Source: Lacticaseibacillus brantae DSM 23927 (lineage in GTDB: Bacteria; Bacillota; Bacilli; Lactobacillales; Lactobacillaceae). From it: a DNA stretch of 64,000 nucleotides. The notes under the pieces are model-generated. The model saw nothing but the letters and a program-made list of their open reading frames with translations, was not told where the DNA came from and searched no databases. Positions within the stretch are counted from its first letter, which is position 1; every line of letters begins with the position of its first letter. Location: the NCBI RefSeq assembly GCF_001436115.1, contig NZ_AYZQ01000001.1:496001-560000 (forward strand), written 5' to 3'. A program made the translations under genes and the position numbers. Below are positions 1-9,576 of this stretch, piece after piece.

Positions 1-712
1 TCCCTCGGATTGTGGTGCCGATGTTTTCACCCTCGACAACACGTTTGATATTGTTTGGTTCATTTAAGTTAAAGACAACCAGCGGAATGTCATTGTCCAT
101 CGACAATGAACTAGCTGTGGTATCCATGACCTTCAGATCCTTATTAATAATATCGAGGTGGGTTAAAGAATCAAACTTTTTCGCATCAGCGTCTTTATTT
201 GGATCGGCTGAATACACCCCGTCGACATTATTTTTGGCCATCAAAATGACGTCAGCGTTGATTTCTGCCGCGCGTAAAGCTGCAGTTGTGTCGGTACTAA
301 AGTATGGATTACCCGTCCCAGCAGCAAAAATCACGACCCGACCCTTTTCAAGGTCGCGGACAGCCTTGCGGCGAATGTATGGTTCGGCAATTTGTCGCAT
401 TTCAATTGAGGTTTGGACCCGAGTTGGCACGTCCAAACTTTCTAGGCTATCTTGTAAGGCTAACGCGTTCATGACTGTTGCCAACATACCCATGTAATCT
501 GCTTGGGCGCGTTCCATGCCCATTTCAGCGCCGATTTGGCCTCGCCAAATGTTACCACCGCCGACGACGATTGCGATTTGAACGCCAAGGTCGTGCACAG
601 CCTTAATTTCTTTAGCGACTGAGGCAATCACTGGTGGATTGATGCCGAAACCGGCCTCCCCTGCAAGGGCCTCGCCACTGACTTTTAAAACGATTCGGTT
701 ATACTTGACCAT
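1..712 (-). CDS. pyrH: UMP kinase (3' end beyond window)
   Basis: Phosphorylates UMP to UDP in pyrimidine nucleotide synthesis; cytosolic hexamer of the amino-acid-kinase fold. The minus-strand translation opens [18 protein letters not shown], with the nucleotide-binding KVSGEAL motif, then [10 protein letters not shown] and the [17 protein letters not shown] segment typical of bacterial PyrH. About 237 codons are present and the family is about 240 long, so only the last few residues and the stop lie outside the window. The ATG at 712 follows a GGAGGG ribosome binding site. It lies downstream of rpsB-tsf, the conserved Firmicutes order, but is separated from tsf by a terminator and appears to have its own promoter. 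Confidence 0.97.
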   Translation of the reverse strand, partial: MVKYNRIVLKVSGEALAGEAGFGINPPVIASVAKEIKAVHDLGVQIAIVVGGGNIWRGQIGAEMGMERAQADYMGMLATVMNALALQDSLESLDVPTRVQTSIEMRQIAEPYIRRKAVRDLEKGRVVIFAAGTGNPYFSTDTTAALRAAEINADVILMAKNNVDGVYSADPNKDADAKKFDSLTHLDIINKDLKVMDTTASSLSMDNDIPLVVFNLNEPNNIKRVVEGENIGTTIRG

Positions 713-740
713 TAGTTTTTCCCTCCGTTGGTTTGGTGTC

Positions 741-746
741 ATTTTA
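741..746 (-). promoter_or_regulatory. Putative extended -10 promoter of pyrH
   Basis: On the minus strand TGG-TAAAAT sits about 30 bases before the pyrH start, after the tsf terminator. No good -35 is visible, so the TGn extension would have to compensate. Inference from position and motif only. Confidence 0.4.
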
Positions 747-801
747 CCATAAAAAGCCGATGCGTTGGGGCTTAATTAGAGTTTACGGTCAAAATGGCCG
801 C

Positions 802-846
802 AAAAAAAGCGTCGCAGCGACGGCAAATAGCAATCGTACGACGCTT
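802..846 (-). terminator. Intrinsic terminator after tsf
   Basis: On the minus strand an 8-bp perfect stem (AAGCGTCG / CGACGCTT) is followed by a run of seven T. It ends or attenuates rpsB-tsf transcription before pyrH. Confidence 0.8.
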
Positions 847-852
847 AATGAA

Positions 853-1731
853 CTAGTCTTTGATTTGACTCATAACTTCTTCAGCAAAGTCGTTAGTCTT
901 CTTCTCGATGCCTTCGCCGACTTCAAAGCGAACAAAGCCCTTAAGCTTGCCACCCTTGCTTGCGACGTATTGGGCAACGGTTTGATCAGAATCCTTGACG
1001 AAATCTTGGTCAACCAATGAAATTTCGCTCAGGAACTTGTTAACCCGACCTTCAACAATCTTAGGAATGATCTTTTCAGGCTTGCCTTCGTTCTTGGTTT
1101 CTTCAGTAAAGACCGCTTTTTCGTGTTCGAGCACGTCAGCTGGAACTTCTTCACGGCTTAAGTACTTAGGATTGATTGCGGCCACGTGCATTGCCACGTC
1201 GCGAGCAGTCTCTTCGTCAGCACCTTCAAGTGTGACCAACACAGCGATTTGGCCACCGTTATGCAAGTACTTGCCGAAAACATCAGCATCTGTCTTCTCA
1301 ACAACGGAGAACCGACGGAAGCTAATCTTTTCACCAATAACAGCGGTTAATGCCTTTTGTGATTCGTCAATGGTTTCGCCATCGTCTAAGGTCAAAGCCA
1401 AAGCAGCGTCCATATCTGCAGGCTTGTTCTTGGCAACTGTGTCAGCCACTTGGTCAACAAAGTTGGTGAACTTTTCGTTAGACGCAACGAAGTCAGTTTC
1501 TGCATTGACTTCGACTACAGCAGCGGTGTTACCGTTGATTGCAACTTCAGCTAAACCTTCAGCCGCAATATTGCCGGCCTTTTTGGCAGCCTTAGCTAAA
1601 CCTTTTTCGCGTAAAACGTCGATGGCTTTTTCCATGTCGCCTTCTGCAGCAACGAGGGCCTTCTTAGCGTCCATCATCCCAACTTGTGTGCGATCACGTA
1701 ATTCTTTAACTTGCGCAGCAGTAACTGCCAT
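853..1731 (-). CDS. tsf: Elongation factor Ts
   Basis: Nucleotide-exchange factor that regenerates EF-Tu-GTP. The 292-residue product has the N-terminal UBA-like region ([20 protein letters not shown]) with the conserved TGxGMMDCKKAL-type signature (here [11 protein letters not shown]), then the NAETDFVA core motif of the family near residue 75. ATG 1731 is preceded by GGGAGG with good spacing. It follows rpsB, as in almost all bacteria, with an imperfect hairpin in the 84-base gap. Full family length, nothing unusual. Confidence 0.98.
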   Translation of the reverse strand: MAVTAAQVKELRDRTQVGMMDAKKALVAAEGDMEKAIDVLREKGLAKAAKKAGNIAAEGLAEVAINGNTAAVVEVNAETDFVASNEKFTNFVDQVADTVAKNKPADMDAALALTLDDGETIDESQKALTAVIGEKISFRRFSVVEKTDADVFGKYLHNGGQIAVLVTLEGADEETARDVAMHVAAINPKYLSREEVPADVLEHEKAVFTEETKNEGKPEKIIPKIVEGRVNKFLSEISLVDQDFVKDSDQTVAQYVASKGGKLKGFVRFEVGEGIEKKTNDFAEEVMSQIKD

Positions 1732-1753
1732 AACGTATTTCCTCCCTGGTTAT

Positions 1754-1803
1754 AAAAAGCTGCCTGCAGATCTTGCAGTATGCGCGAAACCTCCAGACAG
1801 CTT
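1754..1803 (-). terminator. Partial terminator or attenuator between rpsB and tsf
   Basis: Minus strand: AAGCTG-T-CTG pairs imperfectly with CAG-G-CAGCTT around a long loop and ends in TTTTT. It probably tunes the ratio of S2 to EF-Ts rather than ending transcription, because tsf has no clear promoter of its own. Confidence 0.5.
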
Positions 1804-1815
1804 ATTTAATTATTA

Positions 1816-2598
1816 TTATTCAGCGTCAGTGTTGTCGCCTTCAACGGCTTCAACAATGTCTTCGATTGAGTCTGATGATTGTGCATTGTCTGCAACTTGA
1901 TCTTCGACTTGGTCTTCACCCTGGCGGCCTTCGATGACTGCGTCAGCCATCTTAGCAGTAATCAAACGAACGGCACGAATCGCGTCATCGTTTGAAGGGA
2001 TGATAACATCAATATCATCAGGATCAGAGTTCGTATCAACCATCGCAACGATTGGAATGTTCAACTTGTGTGCTTCTTGAACAGCAATCTTTTCCTTACG
2101 AGGATCAACGATGAACATTACGTCTGGAATCCGAGGCATATCTTCGATCCCACCCAAGAACTTGGTCAGCTTTTCTTCTTGCTTCTTAAGCAAAGCGACT
2201 TCTTTCTTAGGGAGCTTTTCAAATGTGCCGTCTTCAGCCATCTTCTTGATGTCCTTCAAACGCTTGATCCGAGTTTGGATTGTGTTCCAGTTAGTCAAAG
2301 TCCCACCTAACCAACGATGGTTAACGAAGTATTGACCGGCACGGGTTGATTCTTCAGCAATAGCATCTTGGGCTTGCTTCTTTGTCCCAACGAATAAGAA
2401 GACACCATCGTCTTGCGCTTCGTCTTTCACAAAGTTGTAAGCATCATCAATCATCTTGACCGTCTTTTGTAAGTCAATGATGTAGATGCCGTTACGTTCT
2501 GTAAAGATGAATGGCTTCATCTTAGGGTTCCAACGACGGGTTTGGTGACCGAAGTGGACACCAGCTTCTAAAAGCTGTTTCATGCTTAAAACTGCCAT
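1816..2598 (-). CDS. rpsB: 30S ribosomal protein S2
   Basis: Component of the small ribosomal subunit head/body junction. The 260-residue product opens [20 protein letters not shown], the standard S2 signature, and contains the [10 protein letters not shown] and [12 protein letters not shown] motifs. The last about 35 residues are a very acidic, Glu/Asp/Gln-rich tail, as in other lactobacilli. ATG 2598 has TTGGAGGA upstream. First gene of rpsB-tsf-pyrH, with a strong promoter and a structured leader of about 110 bases. Confidence 0.98.
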   Translation of the reverse strand: MAVLSMKQLLEAGVHFGHQTRRWNPKMKPFIFTERNGIYIIDLQKTVKMIDDAYNFVKDEAQDDGVFLFVGTKKQAQDAIAEESTRAGQYFVNHRWLGGTLTNWNTIQTRIKRLKDIKKMAEDGTFEKLPKKEVALLKKQEEKLTKFLGGIEDMPRIPDVMFIVDPRKEKIAVQEAHKLNIPIVAMVDTNSDPDDIDVIIPSNDDAIRAVRLITAKMADAVIEGRQGEDQVEDQVADNAQSSDSIEDIVEAVEGDNTDAE

Positions 2599-2711
2599 GA
2601 TATAGTTCCTCCAATATGGGTTTTTTCCTCTTGATTACGTCAACTCGCAAGTAGACTCAGATGAGCACCCCGCTCACGATTGGTAATCAATGTGGTTTGT
2701 GCATTCGCACT
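2599..2711 (-). promoter_or_regulatory. Structured 5' leader of rpsB
   Basis: The rpsB leader can fold on the minus strand into a GTGC/GCAC hairpin, then a long-range perfect 8-bp stem TTGATTAC (2683-2690) with GTAATCAA (2631-2638) that encloses a GAGC/GCTC hairpin. The closing strand lies shortly before the ribosome binding site. Such an arrangement suggests S2 autoregulation, but I do not recognise it as a named leader family. Confidence 0.5.
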
Positions 2712-2717
2712 TGAACC

Positions 2718-2746
2718 AGTATACAGAATCTTGATTATTTTTTCAA
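2718..2746 (-). promoter_or_regulatory. Sigma-A promoter of rpsB
   Basis: Minus strand TTGAAA (2741-2746), 17-base spacer, TATACT (2718-2723). Near consensus. The -35 falls within the 3' end of the GIY-YIG gene, whose stop is at 2735. Confidence 0.8.
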
Positions 2747-3013
2747 GCCTTGCCAGCTAACTTTGTGCGCAGCCAGAAACTGCTCTTTTTGGGCGCGACT
2801 CTGGTGCTTAAACGCCCACTCTGCCGATAACGCATCATGCTTAGTCGCAAACGCTTCATGATAGAGTAGCCGCACAGGCCGACGCGTTTTCGTATACTTT
2901 GCTCCTTTACCAGCATTATGAGTGGCCACACGAGCGGAGACGTCATTTGTGAAGCCGCCGTAGAACGTCCCATCTGCGCATAAAAGGACATAGAAATAAT
3001 ACTCATTTGCCAA
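2735..3013 (-). CDS. GIY-YIG nuclease superfamily protein (YazA-like)
   Basis: A 92-residue single-domain GIY-YIG protein of the UPF0213/YazA type. The core reads [20 protein letters not shown], with the Y...YGG pair, and later RPVRLLYHE and a Glu in [10 protein letters not shown] as the probable metal ligand. The cellular role of these stand-alone domains is unclear; they are thought to act on DNA. The start is TTG at 3013, overlapping the end of trmN6 by 11 bases. An ATG nearby is in another frame and gives no recognisable protein. The overlap implies co-translation with trmN6, a pairing also seen in Bacillus (yabB-yazA). Confidence 0.88.
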   Translation of the reverse strand: MANEYYFYVLLCADGTFYGGFTNDVSARVATHNAGKGAKYTKTRRPVRLLYHEAFATKHDALSAEWAFKHQSRAQKEQFLAAHKVSWQGLKK

Positions 3014-3737
3014 GTAACTGCGCCACCTCTGTCATATATTGATTATCCTCGGTATAAACAACCACTGGCGGCATAATGCGAATACCGTCAGGCTTACCAG
3101 CCTTAATCGCCTCAATTAGCACCATATTGGCTTCGCGGTCAGCCTTGGGATGGACAAACCGAATCCTCTTAGGTGCCAGTTGATGTGCATTTAAAGTCGA
3201 AAGCAACTCTGCAAGCCGGTCGGGTCGATGCACCAAGAACAGCTTGCCCTGATATTTCAACAAATCGGCACTCACGCGACAGACGGTCTCAAAATCTGTG
3301 GTTAACTCGTGGCGAGCAAGTGCAAGATGCTGGTTGGGATTAGTTTCACTTTGCGGGCTGACTTTGAAATAGGGTGGATTACAGGTCACCACATCGACGC
3401 TATCTTTGGCAACGTAATCTGGCGTATTCGCTAAATCCGTAGTTAAGACTTCAACGTGTTTAAATTCATTCAAGGTAACGCTCCTTTTGGCCATGTCGGC
3501 CAACGTAGGTTGTAATTCCACAAGCGTCACTGGCGCATCCGTCCTAGGCGCGACGAACAGGCCCACTGCACCATTGCCGGCTGCTAAGTCTACGACCCGA
3601 GAATGGCGTTTCACTTGCGCAAATGCCGCCAGCAAAACCGCATCAAGAGAGAACGCAAACACATGATCACTTTGAATGATCTTGACGCCTCGAGAATTTA
3701 ACTGGTCGACTCGCTCGCCTGGTTTCAACAAATTCAT
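3003..3737 (-). CDS. tRNA1(Val) A37 N6-methyltransferase family protein
   Basis: SAM-dependent N6-adenine methyltransferase of the TrmN6/YabB family, 244 residues. Visible motifs are the SAM-binding [16 protein letters not shown] (about residues 46-60) and the catalytic NPPY (in CNPPYFKV, about residue 119). YabB-type proteins modify A37 of a tRNA or act on rRNA; the exact substrate is not readable here. ATG 3737 is preceded by GAGGTGG. It forms an overlapping pair with the GIY-YIG gene downstream and faces away from plsC. Confidence 0.85.
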   Translation of the reverse strand: MNLLKPGERVDQLNSRGVKIIQSDHVFAFSLDAVLLAAFAQVKRHSRVVDLAAGNGAVGLFVAPRTDAPVTLVELQPTLADMAKRSVTLNEFKHVEVLTTDLANTPDYVAKDSVDVVTCNPPYFKVSPQSETNPNQHLALARHELTTDFETVCRVSADLLKYQGKLFLVHRPDRLAELLSTLNAHQLAPKRIRFVHPKADREANMVLIEAIKAGKPDGIRIMPPVVVYTEDNQYMTEVAQLLGK

Positions 3738-3759
3738 ATGCCACCTCGGAAAAATGTGT

Positions 3760-3786
3760 TTGGGACGAAACCCTGTATGGTATAAT
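3760..3786 (+). promoter_or_regulatory. Promoter of plsC
   Basis: TTGGGA (3760-3765) and an extended -10 TGG-TATAAT (TATAAT at 3781-3786). The spacer is short (15 bases), but the extended -10 is consensus. Start codon 39 bases downstream. Confidence 0.6.
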
Positions 3787-3824
3787 TTAGCACATGTTGA
3801 ATCTATATAGAAAGAAGCCGTGCC

Positions 3825-4478
3825 ATGTTTTATTCCGTGCTCCGCGGACTCGTCCGCTTTTTCGTGTTACTGATTAACGGCAATACGCATTATGAAGGTA
3901 AAGAGAATTTACCTGACGGGCCCTACGTCTTGGTTGGCCCGCACCGCACCTGGTGGGACCCGGTATTCTTTGCGCTTGCCGGCGCCCCTCGCAAATTCGG
4001 GTTCATGGCCAAAGAAGAGCTATTCAACAATTGGTTCATCCGTTGGATTCTTGTGCACATGCACGCCTTTCCTGTCGATCGGGCCAACCCGGGTCCAAGT
4101 GTCATCAAAGCACCAGTCCGCATGATTAAAAATGACGATTTGGGGATCATTGTCTTCCCTTCCGGTTCGCGATACTCCAATGATTTAAAAGGTGGTGCGA
4201 CCTTAATCGCCAAACTAGCCAAAGTACCGATTGTGCCAGCGGTTTACCAAGGCCCATTGAAGTTCTCACAATTGTTCCTACGCCGCCGCATCACCGTTCG
4301 TTTCGGTGAACCTATCGCCGTTCCGACCGGAAAACTCGACGATGCCGCTATGGCGCAGATTGGTGAACAAATGCAGCATGCGTTTGACGCAATTGACAAA
4401 CAAATTGATCCCAACTTTAAGTACATCCCAAACGAAGAAAAATACTTGGCCGAAAAGAATCAAGGTAAGGTCAAATAA
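3825..4478 (+). CDS. plsC: 1-acyl-sn-glycerol-3-phosphate acyltransferase
   Basis: Membrane-associated acyltransferase that adds the second acyl chain to lysophosphatidic acid, giving phosphatidic acid. The 217-residue product shows the catalytic HX4D motif in GPHRTWWDPVFF (about residues 44-55), a second block FPVDRANPG, and the FPSGSRY motif (variant of the usual FPEGTRS) near residue 110. A hydrophobic N-terminus (FYSVLRGLVRFFVLLI) likely anchors it. The ribosome binding site is weak (GAAAGAAG). It acts downstream of PlsX, also in this window. Confidence 0.93.
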   Translation: MFYSVLRGLVRFFVLLINGNTHYEGKENLPDGPYVLVGPHRTWWDPVFFALAGAPRKFGFMAKEELFNNWFIRWILVHMHAFPVDRANPGPSVIKAPVRMIKNDDLGIIVFPSGSRYSNDLKGGATLIAKLAKVPIVPAVYQGPLKFSQLFLRRRITVRFGEPIAVPTGKLDDAAMAQIGEQMQHAFDAIDKQIDPNFKYIPNEEKYLAEKNQGKVK

Positions 4479-4510
4479 AAAGCGCGTTGCCAAGAGGCAA
4501 CGCGCTTTTT
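4477..4510. terminator. Bidirectional terminator between plsC and the permease
   Basis: Perfect 10-bp stem GCGCGTTGCC/GGCAACGCGC with AAGA loop, flanked by A5 and T5, so it works for both convergent genes. Confidence 0.93.
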
Positions 4511-4512
4511 AT

Positions 4513-5898
4513 TTATTTCAAATCTTGACTTGCATGTCTGAAGCCGTAAGCAAAATAAATAATCAAGCCAAAGGCAAACCACATACCGCTCATGACCCAG
4601 GTTTCAAGACTCAATTGACTCATTAAAGCCAAGCAGAAAACAAAGGACAAAATTGGCACCACCGGATAGCCTGGCACCTTAAAGCCTTTATTTTCTAAGG
4701 TCTCATGCCGGCGCAAGGGAATGATGCCAATTGAAACAAAGGCAAACGCCACCAATGTGCCAATGTTGACCAAGTTGACCAACTGCGTCAGTGGGACAAA
4801 GCCACCCATCAGAGCAATAATCACTGTCACCGTCCACAGCGCATTTTGCGGCAATTGGTGATTAACCTGTCCAAACCACCGAGGCAGCAGACCATCCCGG
4901 CCAATGGCGTAAACCAAGCGGGAGGAACTGTAAATCATGGTCACCATCATTGTGAACATCCCCGCCAGCGCGCCAATCGAGATGACACCACCAATCCACC
5001 GTTGATGAACAAGATTCAAGGCAAAGGCCACTGGATCGGCGACATTTAATTTGGTGTAGCTCACCATGCCAGTTAGCACAATGGCTACCAAGACGTAGAG
5101 GATGGTAGCAATGATCAGGGTACCGATAATTCCGCGAGGCAAATTCTTCTGGGGGTCAATGACTTCTGGGGCTGATGCGGAAACCGCGTCAAAGCCTAAA
5201 TACGCGAAGAATACCAGTGACGCCCCAGCCACAATCCCTTTGGTCCCAAACGGACTAAACGGCCGCCAATTAGCTGGTTGGACATAAAAAAGCCCCACGC
5301 CAATAAACAATAGAATAATCACAATTTTAACCACGACCATGATGCGATTAATCGCCATTGAACTTTGCAACCCGCGATGTAAGAGCCAGCCAATCAGGGC
5401 GACAACTAACACCGCAAGCAAGTTTACATAGTGCCCTCCTGCCGGATCAAAAGAACCTGCAATACTGGCTGGCATCTGCCAGCCAAAGCCAGCCACAAAG
5501 CTCGCAAAATACGCCGCAAAACTTGTCGAAACTGCCGCTACGGCTAACATATATTCCAAAATCAAGGCCCAGCCGATAATCCAGCCAAACACTTGGCCGA
5601 AGACAACATTCCCAAACGCATACGCCGACCCAGCCACTGGCAAGGTTGACGCGAACTCGGCATAACACATTGCCGCCAATGAACAAACAATTGCTGCTAA
5701 CACAAATGACACCATTACCGCAGGGCCACTCGTTGTCGCCGCGACAGTGCCTGGCAAAATGAAAATCCCCGTGCCAATCACAGCACCAATGCCTAATGCA
5801 ATCAAGTCGCGGGTGTTTAGCGTCCGCGCTAACTGATGATCCGCATTGAGCGTTTTCGTCAAATCAGGTTTGACGGTCATTTTTTTCCACAGTGACAT
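4513..5898 (-). CDS. APC-family amino acid permease
   Basis: A 461-residue polytopic membrane transporter of the amino acid-polyamine-organocation superfamily, cationic amino acid transporter-like (YfnA type). After a hydrophilic N-terminus of about 30 residues, the first membrane segment carries IALGIGAVIGTGIFILPG, the APC signature of the unwound helix 1. About twelve hydrophobic segments follow, including VFFAYLGFDAVSASAPEV in helix 6. Substrate is not deducible; an amino acid taken up with protons is likely. ATG 5898 follows GGAAGGAT. It starts 29 bases after the ABC exporter pair and may be read from the same transcript. Confidence 0.9.
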   Translation of the reverse strand: MSLWKKMTVKPDLTKTLNADHQLARTLNTRDLIALGIGAVIGTGIFILPGTVAATTSGPAVMVSFVLAAIVCSLAAMCYAEFASTLPVAGSAYAFGNVVFGQVFGWIIGWALILEYMLAVAAVSTSFAAYFASFVAGFGWQMPASIAGSFDPAGGHYVNLLAVLVVALIGWLLHRGLQSSMAINRIMVVVKIVIILLFIGVGLFYVQPANWRPFSPFGTKGIVAGASLVFFAYLGFDAVSASAPEVIDPQKNLPRGIIGTLIIATILYVLVAIVLTGMVSYTKLNVADPVAFALNLVHQRWIGGVISIGALAGMFTMMVTMIYSSSRLVYAIGRDGLLPRWFGQVNHQLPQNALWTVTVIIALMGGFVPLTQLVNLVNIGTLVAFAFVSIGIIPLRRHETLENKGFKVPGYPVVPILSFVFCLALMSQLSLETWVMSGMWFAFGLIIYFAYGFRHASQDLK

Positions 5899-5927
5899 TT
5901 CTACAATCCTTCCAAAAAATCATGAAC

Positions 5928-7724
5928 TTACTCTGCCGGCGTCAAATGCCCGCTTTCTTGTAGGTGATACATATCGGCATATTGTCCGCCTAAGGCCACA
6001 AGTGATTCATGGGTCCCCCGCTCTATGACCCGACCGTTATCGAGCACTAGAATCAAATCAGCATCTTTAATGGTCGACAGACGATGTGCAATCGCAATTG
6101 TCGTCCGTCCGGACCGCAAACGCTTCAGCCCCTCTTGAATCATTGCTTCGGTTTCTGTATCAATATTAGCCGTTGCTTCATCCAGAACCAGGACTTTGGG
6201 GTTGGTCACCACCGTCCGGGCAAAAGACAGCAGTTGCCGCTGCCCCGATGAGAACTGGCTCCCAGATTCAATCACTTTGGCATGGTATTTGCCCGGTAGC
6301 TTCTCAATAAATTCATCCGCTTGCACGAACTTAGCGGCTTCTTGAACTTGCTCATCAGTGATTGCATCATTGAAGAGCCGGATGTTACTGCTAATGTCAC
6401 CATAGAACATGAACGCGTCTTGCAACACCAATCCAAGTTTTTTGCGTAAATCGGCGAGGTCAAAATCGCGAATATCCTGGTCATCGATGAGAATTTGCCC
6501 CTGACCAAATTCGTAAAAGCGCATCATCACGTTAATAATCGAACTCTTCCCAGACCCAGTGTGACCAACGAGCGCCACAGTCTCACCCGGATTGGCAACA
6601 AAACTGATGTCGTGGAGAATTTCGTTTTCGCCATCGTATGCAAAGCTAACGTGTTTAAATTCAATTTTGCCTTGTGAAATCACGGCATGGGCATCTGGAT
6701 TCTGCTTAGGAGCATATTCGTCATCATCCAAAATGCGGAAAATCCGACTACCCGCCACAACCCCATCCTGCAACGAAGACAAGCTATCCATCATATTCGT
6801 CATCGGATTAAAGAAATTCGACACATACGTGGTAAAAGCGTACACCATCCCGGCAGCGACATAATGTTTCATTGAATTCTGGCCAAATCCATACAGCACA
6901 CCGACCAAAGCAAAGGTGTACAACAGATTGATGATCGGCGAGAGTAAAAGACTGTTGGTCTTGATCATCGCTTTACGGGTATCTAAATAGGCCTGGTTGG
7001 TTTGTTCAAATTCATCACTAATGCGTTTCTCCTGACGGAATTGCTGAATAATTTGAATTCCTTCAATCGATTCGTTGAGTTGCGTATTTAAAGCCGACAA
7101 TTTTGACCGCATTTGCCGATAGACCCGGGAACTGAACGTGCTATAGTACCAAATCACCAGCAACAAGACCGGTAAGAAAGCCAGCACCAACCAAGCGCTC
7201 GCAGCATCTGTGGCCAACATAATCCAGAAGCTTGAAACCACGGAGAACAGCCCGACTACCACCGACAGAATCACATTCCAGAAATCCGCCAGGGTCATCG
7301 TGTCATTTGTCACCCGCGAAACAATTGAGCCAGCTGGTGTTTGGTCAAAGTAACGCATCCCCAACTGATGTAACTTCGAAAATAGCTTCCGGCGGACATC
7401 TTCAAGGCCACGTTCTGAGCCCATCATAAATAAGAATGATTGGAAGAATTGGCTGAGTGCTTTCAAGAGGGTCCCTAAGGCATAGAGCGCCGCAACACCT
7501 AAAATGACAGCGACCGTTGCATCCAACTTACTCAAATAGTGATCAACAAAATACTGCAAGATTTGTGGTAGCAGCACATTAATGATGGCTAGAGCAGCCG
7601 CAGCCACAAAGGCCCCGATAAATTGCACTTTGTAAGGCTTGGTGTAAGTCATCAAACGGCGCATGATTTTGAATTGCTGCTTCATTGGAATACTTTGACT
7701 CCAAGCTGATTCATTTTTCGCCAT
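5928..7724 (-). CDS. ABC exporter half-transporter, canonical-site subunit
   Basis: A 598-residue fusion of six membrane helices and a nucleotide-binding domain, YheH/LmrD/TM288-like. Walker A is GHTGSGKSS, the signature is FSSGQRQLL, Walker B is VLVLDEATANID with the catalytic Glu, and the H-loop is IAIAHRLST. It starts on the ATG of a TAATG junction with the upstream half-transporter, so translation is coupled. Together they should form a heterodimeric drug or lipid exporter; the substrate cannot be read. Confidence 0.92.
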   Translation of the reverse strand: MAKNESAWSQSIPMKQQFKIMRRLMTYTKPYKVQFIGAFVAAAALAIINVLLPQILQYFVDHYLSKLDATVAVILGVAALYALGTLLKALSQFFQSFLFMMGSERGLEDVRRKLFSKLHQLGMRYFDQTPAGSIVSRVTNDTMTLADFWNVILSVVVGLFSVVSSFWIMLATDAASAWLVLAFLPVLLLVIWYYSTFSSRVYRQMRSKLSALNTQLNESIEGIQIIQQFRQEKRISDEFEQTNQAYLDTRKAMIKTNSLLLSPIINLLYTFALVGVLYGFGQNSMKHYVAAGMVYAFTTYVSNFFNPMTNMMDSLSSLQDGVVAGSRIFRILDDDEYAPKQNPDAHAVISQGKIEFKHVSFAYDGENEILHDISFVANPGETVALVGHTGSGKSSIINVMMRFYEFGQGQILIDDQDIRDFDLADLRKKLGLVLQDAFMFYGDISSNIRLFNDAITDEQVQEAAKFVQADEFIEKLPGKYHAKVIESGSQFSSGQRQLLSFARTVVTNPKVLVLDEATANIDTETEAMIQEGLKRLRSGRTTIAIAHRLSTIKDADLILVLDNGRVIERGTHESLVALGGQYADMYHLQESGHLTPAE

Positions 7725-9469
7725 TAATCCAGCCCTCCTTGCGCTTCAAGTTGTTGTTTATCCCACATGTCGGCATACCATCCGTTCAAGGCCAATAACT
7801 CCGCATGTGTCCCACGTTCAATAATCCGCCCATCATCCACCACAATAATTTCGTCGGCTTCCATCACTGAACTCAGGCGATGTGCAGCAATCATAGTGGT
7901 TTTGTCCTTACGGGTCTCATGTAAGTGGGCTAGAATTTCGGCTTCGGTCTTAGCGTCGACGGCAGATAAGGCATCGTCTAGAATCAAGAGTTCTGGTTCC
8001 GTGATGACTGCCCGGGCAATTGACAATCGCTGCTTTTGACCACCGGATAAACTAACGCCTTTTTCCCCGACTAAAGTTGCGTAACCTTCAGTAAAGTTCA
8101 AAATATCATCGTGGACGGCACTTTCTTTAGCTGCTGCCTCAATGGCTTCTTGCCCCTGGTCATAGGCAGAGAAACGAATGTTATTACCGACTGAAGTAGA
8201 GAATAAGAAATTATCTTGCGGAACATACCCAATTGAACCGAGTAATGCATCCAATGTGTAGTCGCGAATGTCATGCCCGCCAAAGCGGATTGATCCACGG
8301 TATTGGTCAAATTCCCGCATCAATAGTTTAAAAATCGTACTCTTCCCCGCCCCGACCTTGCCGACAATGCCTAAAGTTTGGCCGGCAGCCAGACGAAAGT
8401 GCACGTGGACCAAGGCTGACGCTTCGGCATCAGGATAACTGAATTGATCCAAGCGATATTCAATATCGCCTTTGGCAGGGGTGGTAACAGCCGCCTGTGG
8501 TTCAACAATCGCACTCTGCTCATTCAGCAAACTCATGACCCGGTCATAACTCGCATTCCCGCGTTCCAGGATGTTGAACAATCGACCGATGGCAAACATT
8601 GGCCAAACTAAGGCAGCCACATACGTGATGAATGAAATCAACTGGCCAATTGAAATTTGTTGGCTCTGTACCAGCCAGCCGCCATAAATAATGGTGACTA
8701 AGTAGGTTAAGCCCATGATGAGGCTGGTGATTGGATCAAACAGGGCATCTAAGAAGTTCACGCGTTTATTAATCGTGATCGTCTTGTCGACAATCTGATT
8801 GAAGTCGTCAACATCAGCAGCCTCTTGACCAAAAGTCTTAATGACCTTAACGCCACTGACACTTTCTTGTGTTTTGTCATTCAGGCGTGAAAAGGCTGCC
8901 TGAGATTCAGCAAAAGCCGAATGCAGGCGCATTCCAAGTTTTCTTGCCATCACTGTGAGCAGTGGCATTGGCAACAAAGCGAGCAATGTCAGGCGCCAGT
9001 CAACAAAGACCATCATCGCGATAATCGTCGTGCCGCCGGTAATGAATGAATCAAATAAGGTCAAGATACCAGCTCCGGCCACATTCTGAATCGCATTCAG
9101 GTCATTGGTCGCGTGGGCCATTAAGTCACCGGTCCGATGTTTTTGATAGAAGGTGGCGTCCATCTTCATGAAGTGCCAAAACAAACGGGTTCGAAGCGTT
9201 TTTTCCAGTTGAGCCGCCCCGCCCCAGATGGCGACACGCCAGCCAAAGCGGAAAATGTACTGTCCAATTCCAGACGCAATTAACAAGCCCAACCAAACCC
9301 AAAGTTGAGTACTCGTGAGCGTTTGCTTCGACATGGCATCGACTAAATTCCCGATTATTTTTGGTGGGATTAAATTCACCAAAGCTACTAGCACTAAGGC
9401 CAAAATACCAAAAATATATCGTCGTTGTTGGGCTTTGAAGTACCAGCCGAGTTTTTTGAAAATACTCAT
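7724..9469 (-). CDS. ABC exporter half-transporter, degenerate-site subunit
   Basis: YheI/LmrC/TM287-like half-transporter of 581 residues: six N-terminal helices, then an ATPase domain with Walker A GKVGAGKST, signature LSGGQKQRL and Walker B LLILDDALSAVD. The residue after the Walker B Asp is Asp instead of the catalytic Glu, the mark of the degenerate subunit in heterodimeric exporters. Start: an in-frame GTG at 9481 lies one base after the Shine-Dalgarno GGAG and cannot work, so ATG 9469 (MSIFKKLGWYFK) is chosen despite a long 13-base spacing. A strong promoter lies upstream. Confidence 0.92.
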   Translation of the reverse strand: MSIFKKLGWYFKAQQRRYIFGILALVLVALVNLIPPKIIGNLVDAMSKQTLTSTQLWVWLGLLIASGIGQYIFRFGWRVAIWGGAAQLEKTLRTRLFWHFMKMDATFYQKHRTGDLMAHATNDLNAIQNVAGAGILTLFDSFITGGTTIIAMMVFVDWRLTLLALLPMPLLTVMARKLGMRLHSAFAESQAAFSRLNDKTQESVSGVKVIKTFGQEAADVDDFNQIVDKTITINKRVNFLDALFDPITSLIMGLTYLVTIIYGGWLVQSQQISIGQLISFITYVAALVWPMFAIGRLFNILERGNASYDRVMSLLNEQSAIVEPQAAVTTPAKGDIEYRLDQFSYPDAEASALVHVHFRLAAGQTLGIVGKVGAGKSTIFKLLMREFDQYRGSIRFGGHDIRDYTLDALLGSIGYVPQDNFLFSTSVGNNIRFSAYDQGQEAIEAAAKESAVHDDILNFTEGYATLVGEKGVSLSGGQKQRLSIARAVITEPELLILDDALSAVDAKTEAEILAHLHETRKDKTTMIAAHRLSSVMEADEIIVVDDGRIIERGTHAELLALNGWYADMWDKQQLEAQGGLD

Positions 9470-9501
9470 CTGTATTTTCACGCTCCTTTCGCAATGAGAA
9501 A

Positions 9502-9530
9502 ATTATAATTTATTTTTAATCGTTAGTAAA
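9502..9530 (-). promoter_or_regulatory. Promoter of the ABC exporter operon
   Basis: Minus strand TTTACT (9525-9530), 17-base spacer, TATAAT (9502-9507), 33 bases before the chosen start. Very AT-rich spacer. Confidence 0.7.
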
Positions 9531-9576
9531 CCAACAGACCGTCCTCAAGGTATTTAATGGTGCGAAATCAGTTTTA

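Noticed and set aside
995-1900. Long plus-strand open frame of 301 codons opposite tsf and rpsB
   Set aside because: Antisense of two certain genes, no ribosome binding site, Ser/Thr/Ala-rich nonsense composition typical of a mirror frame.
2743-3006. Minus-strand frame with an ATG start overlapping the GIY-YIG gene
   Set aside because: The other frame, starting at TTG 3013, encodes a clear GIY-YIG domain; this one is out of phase.
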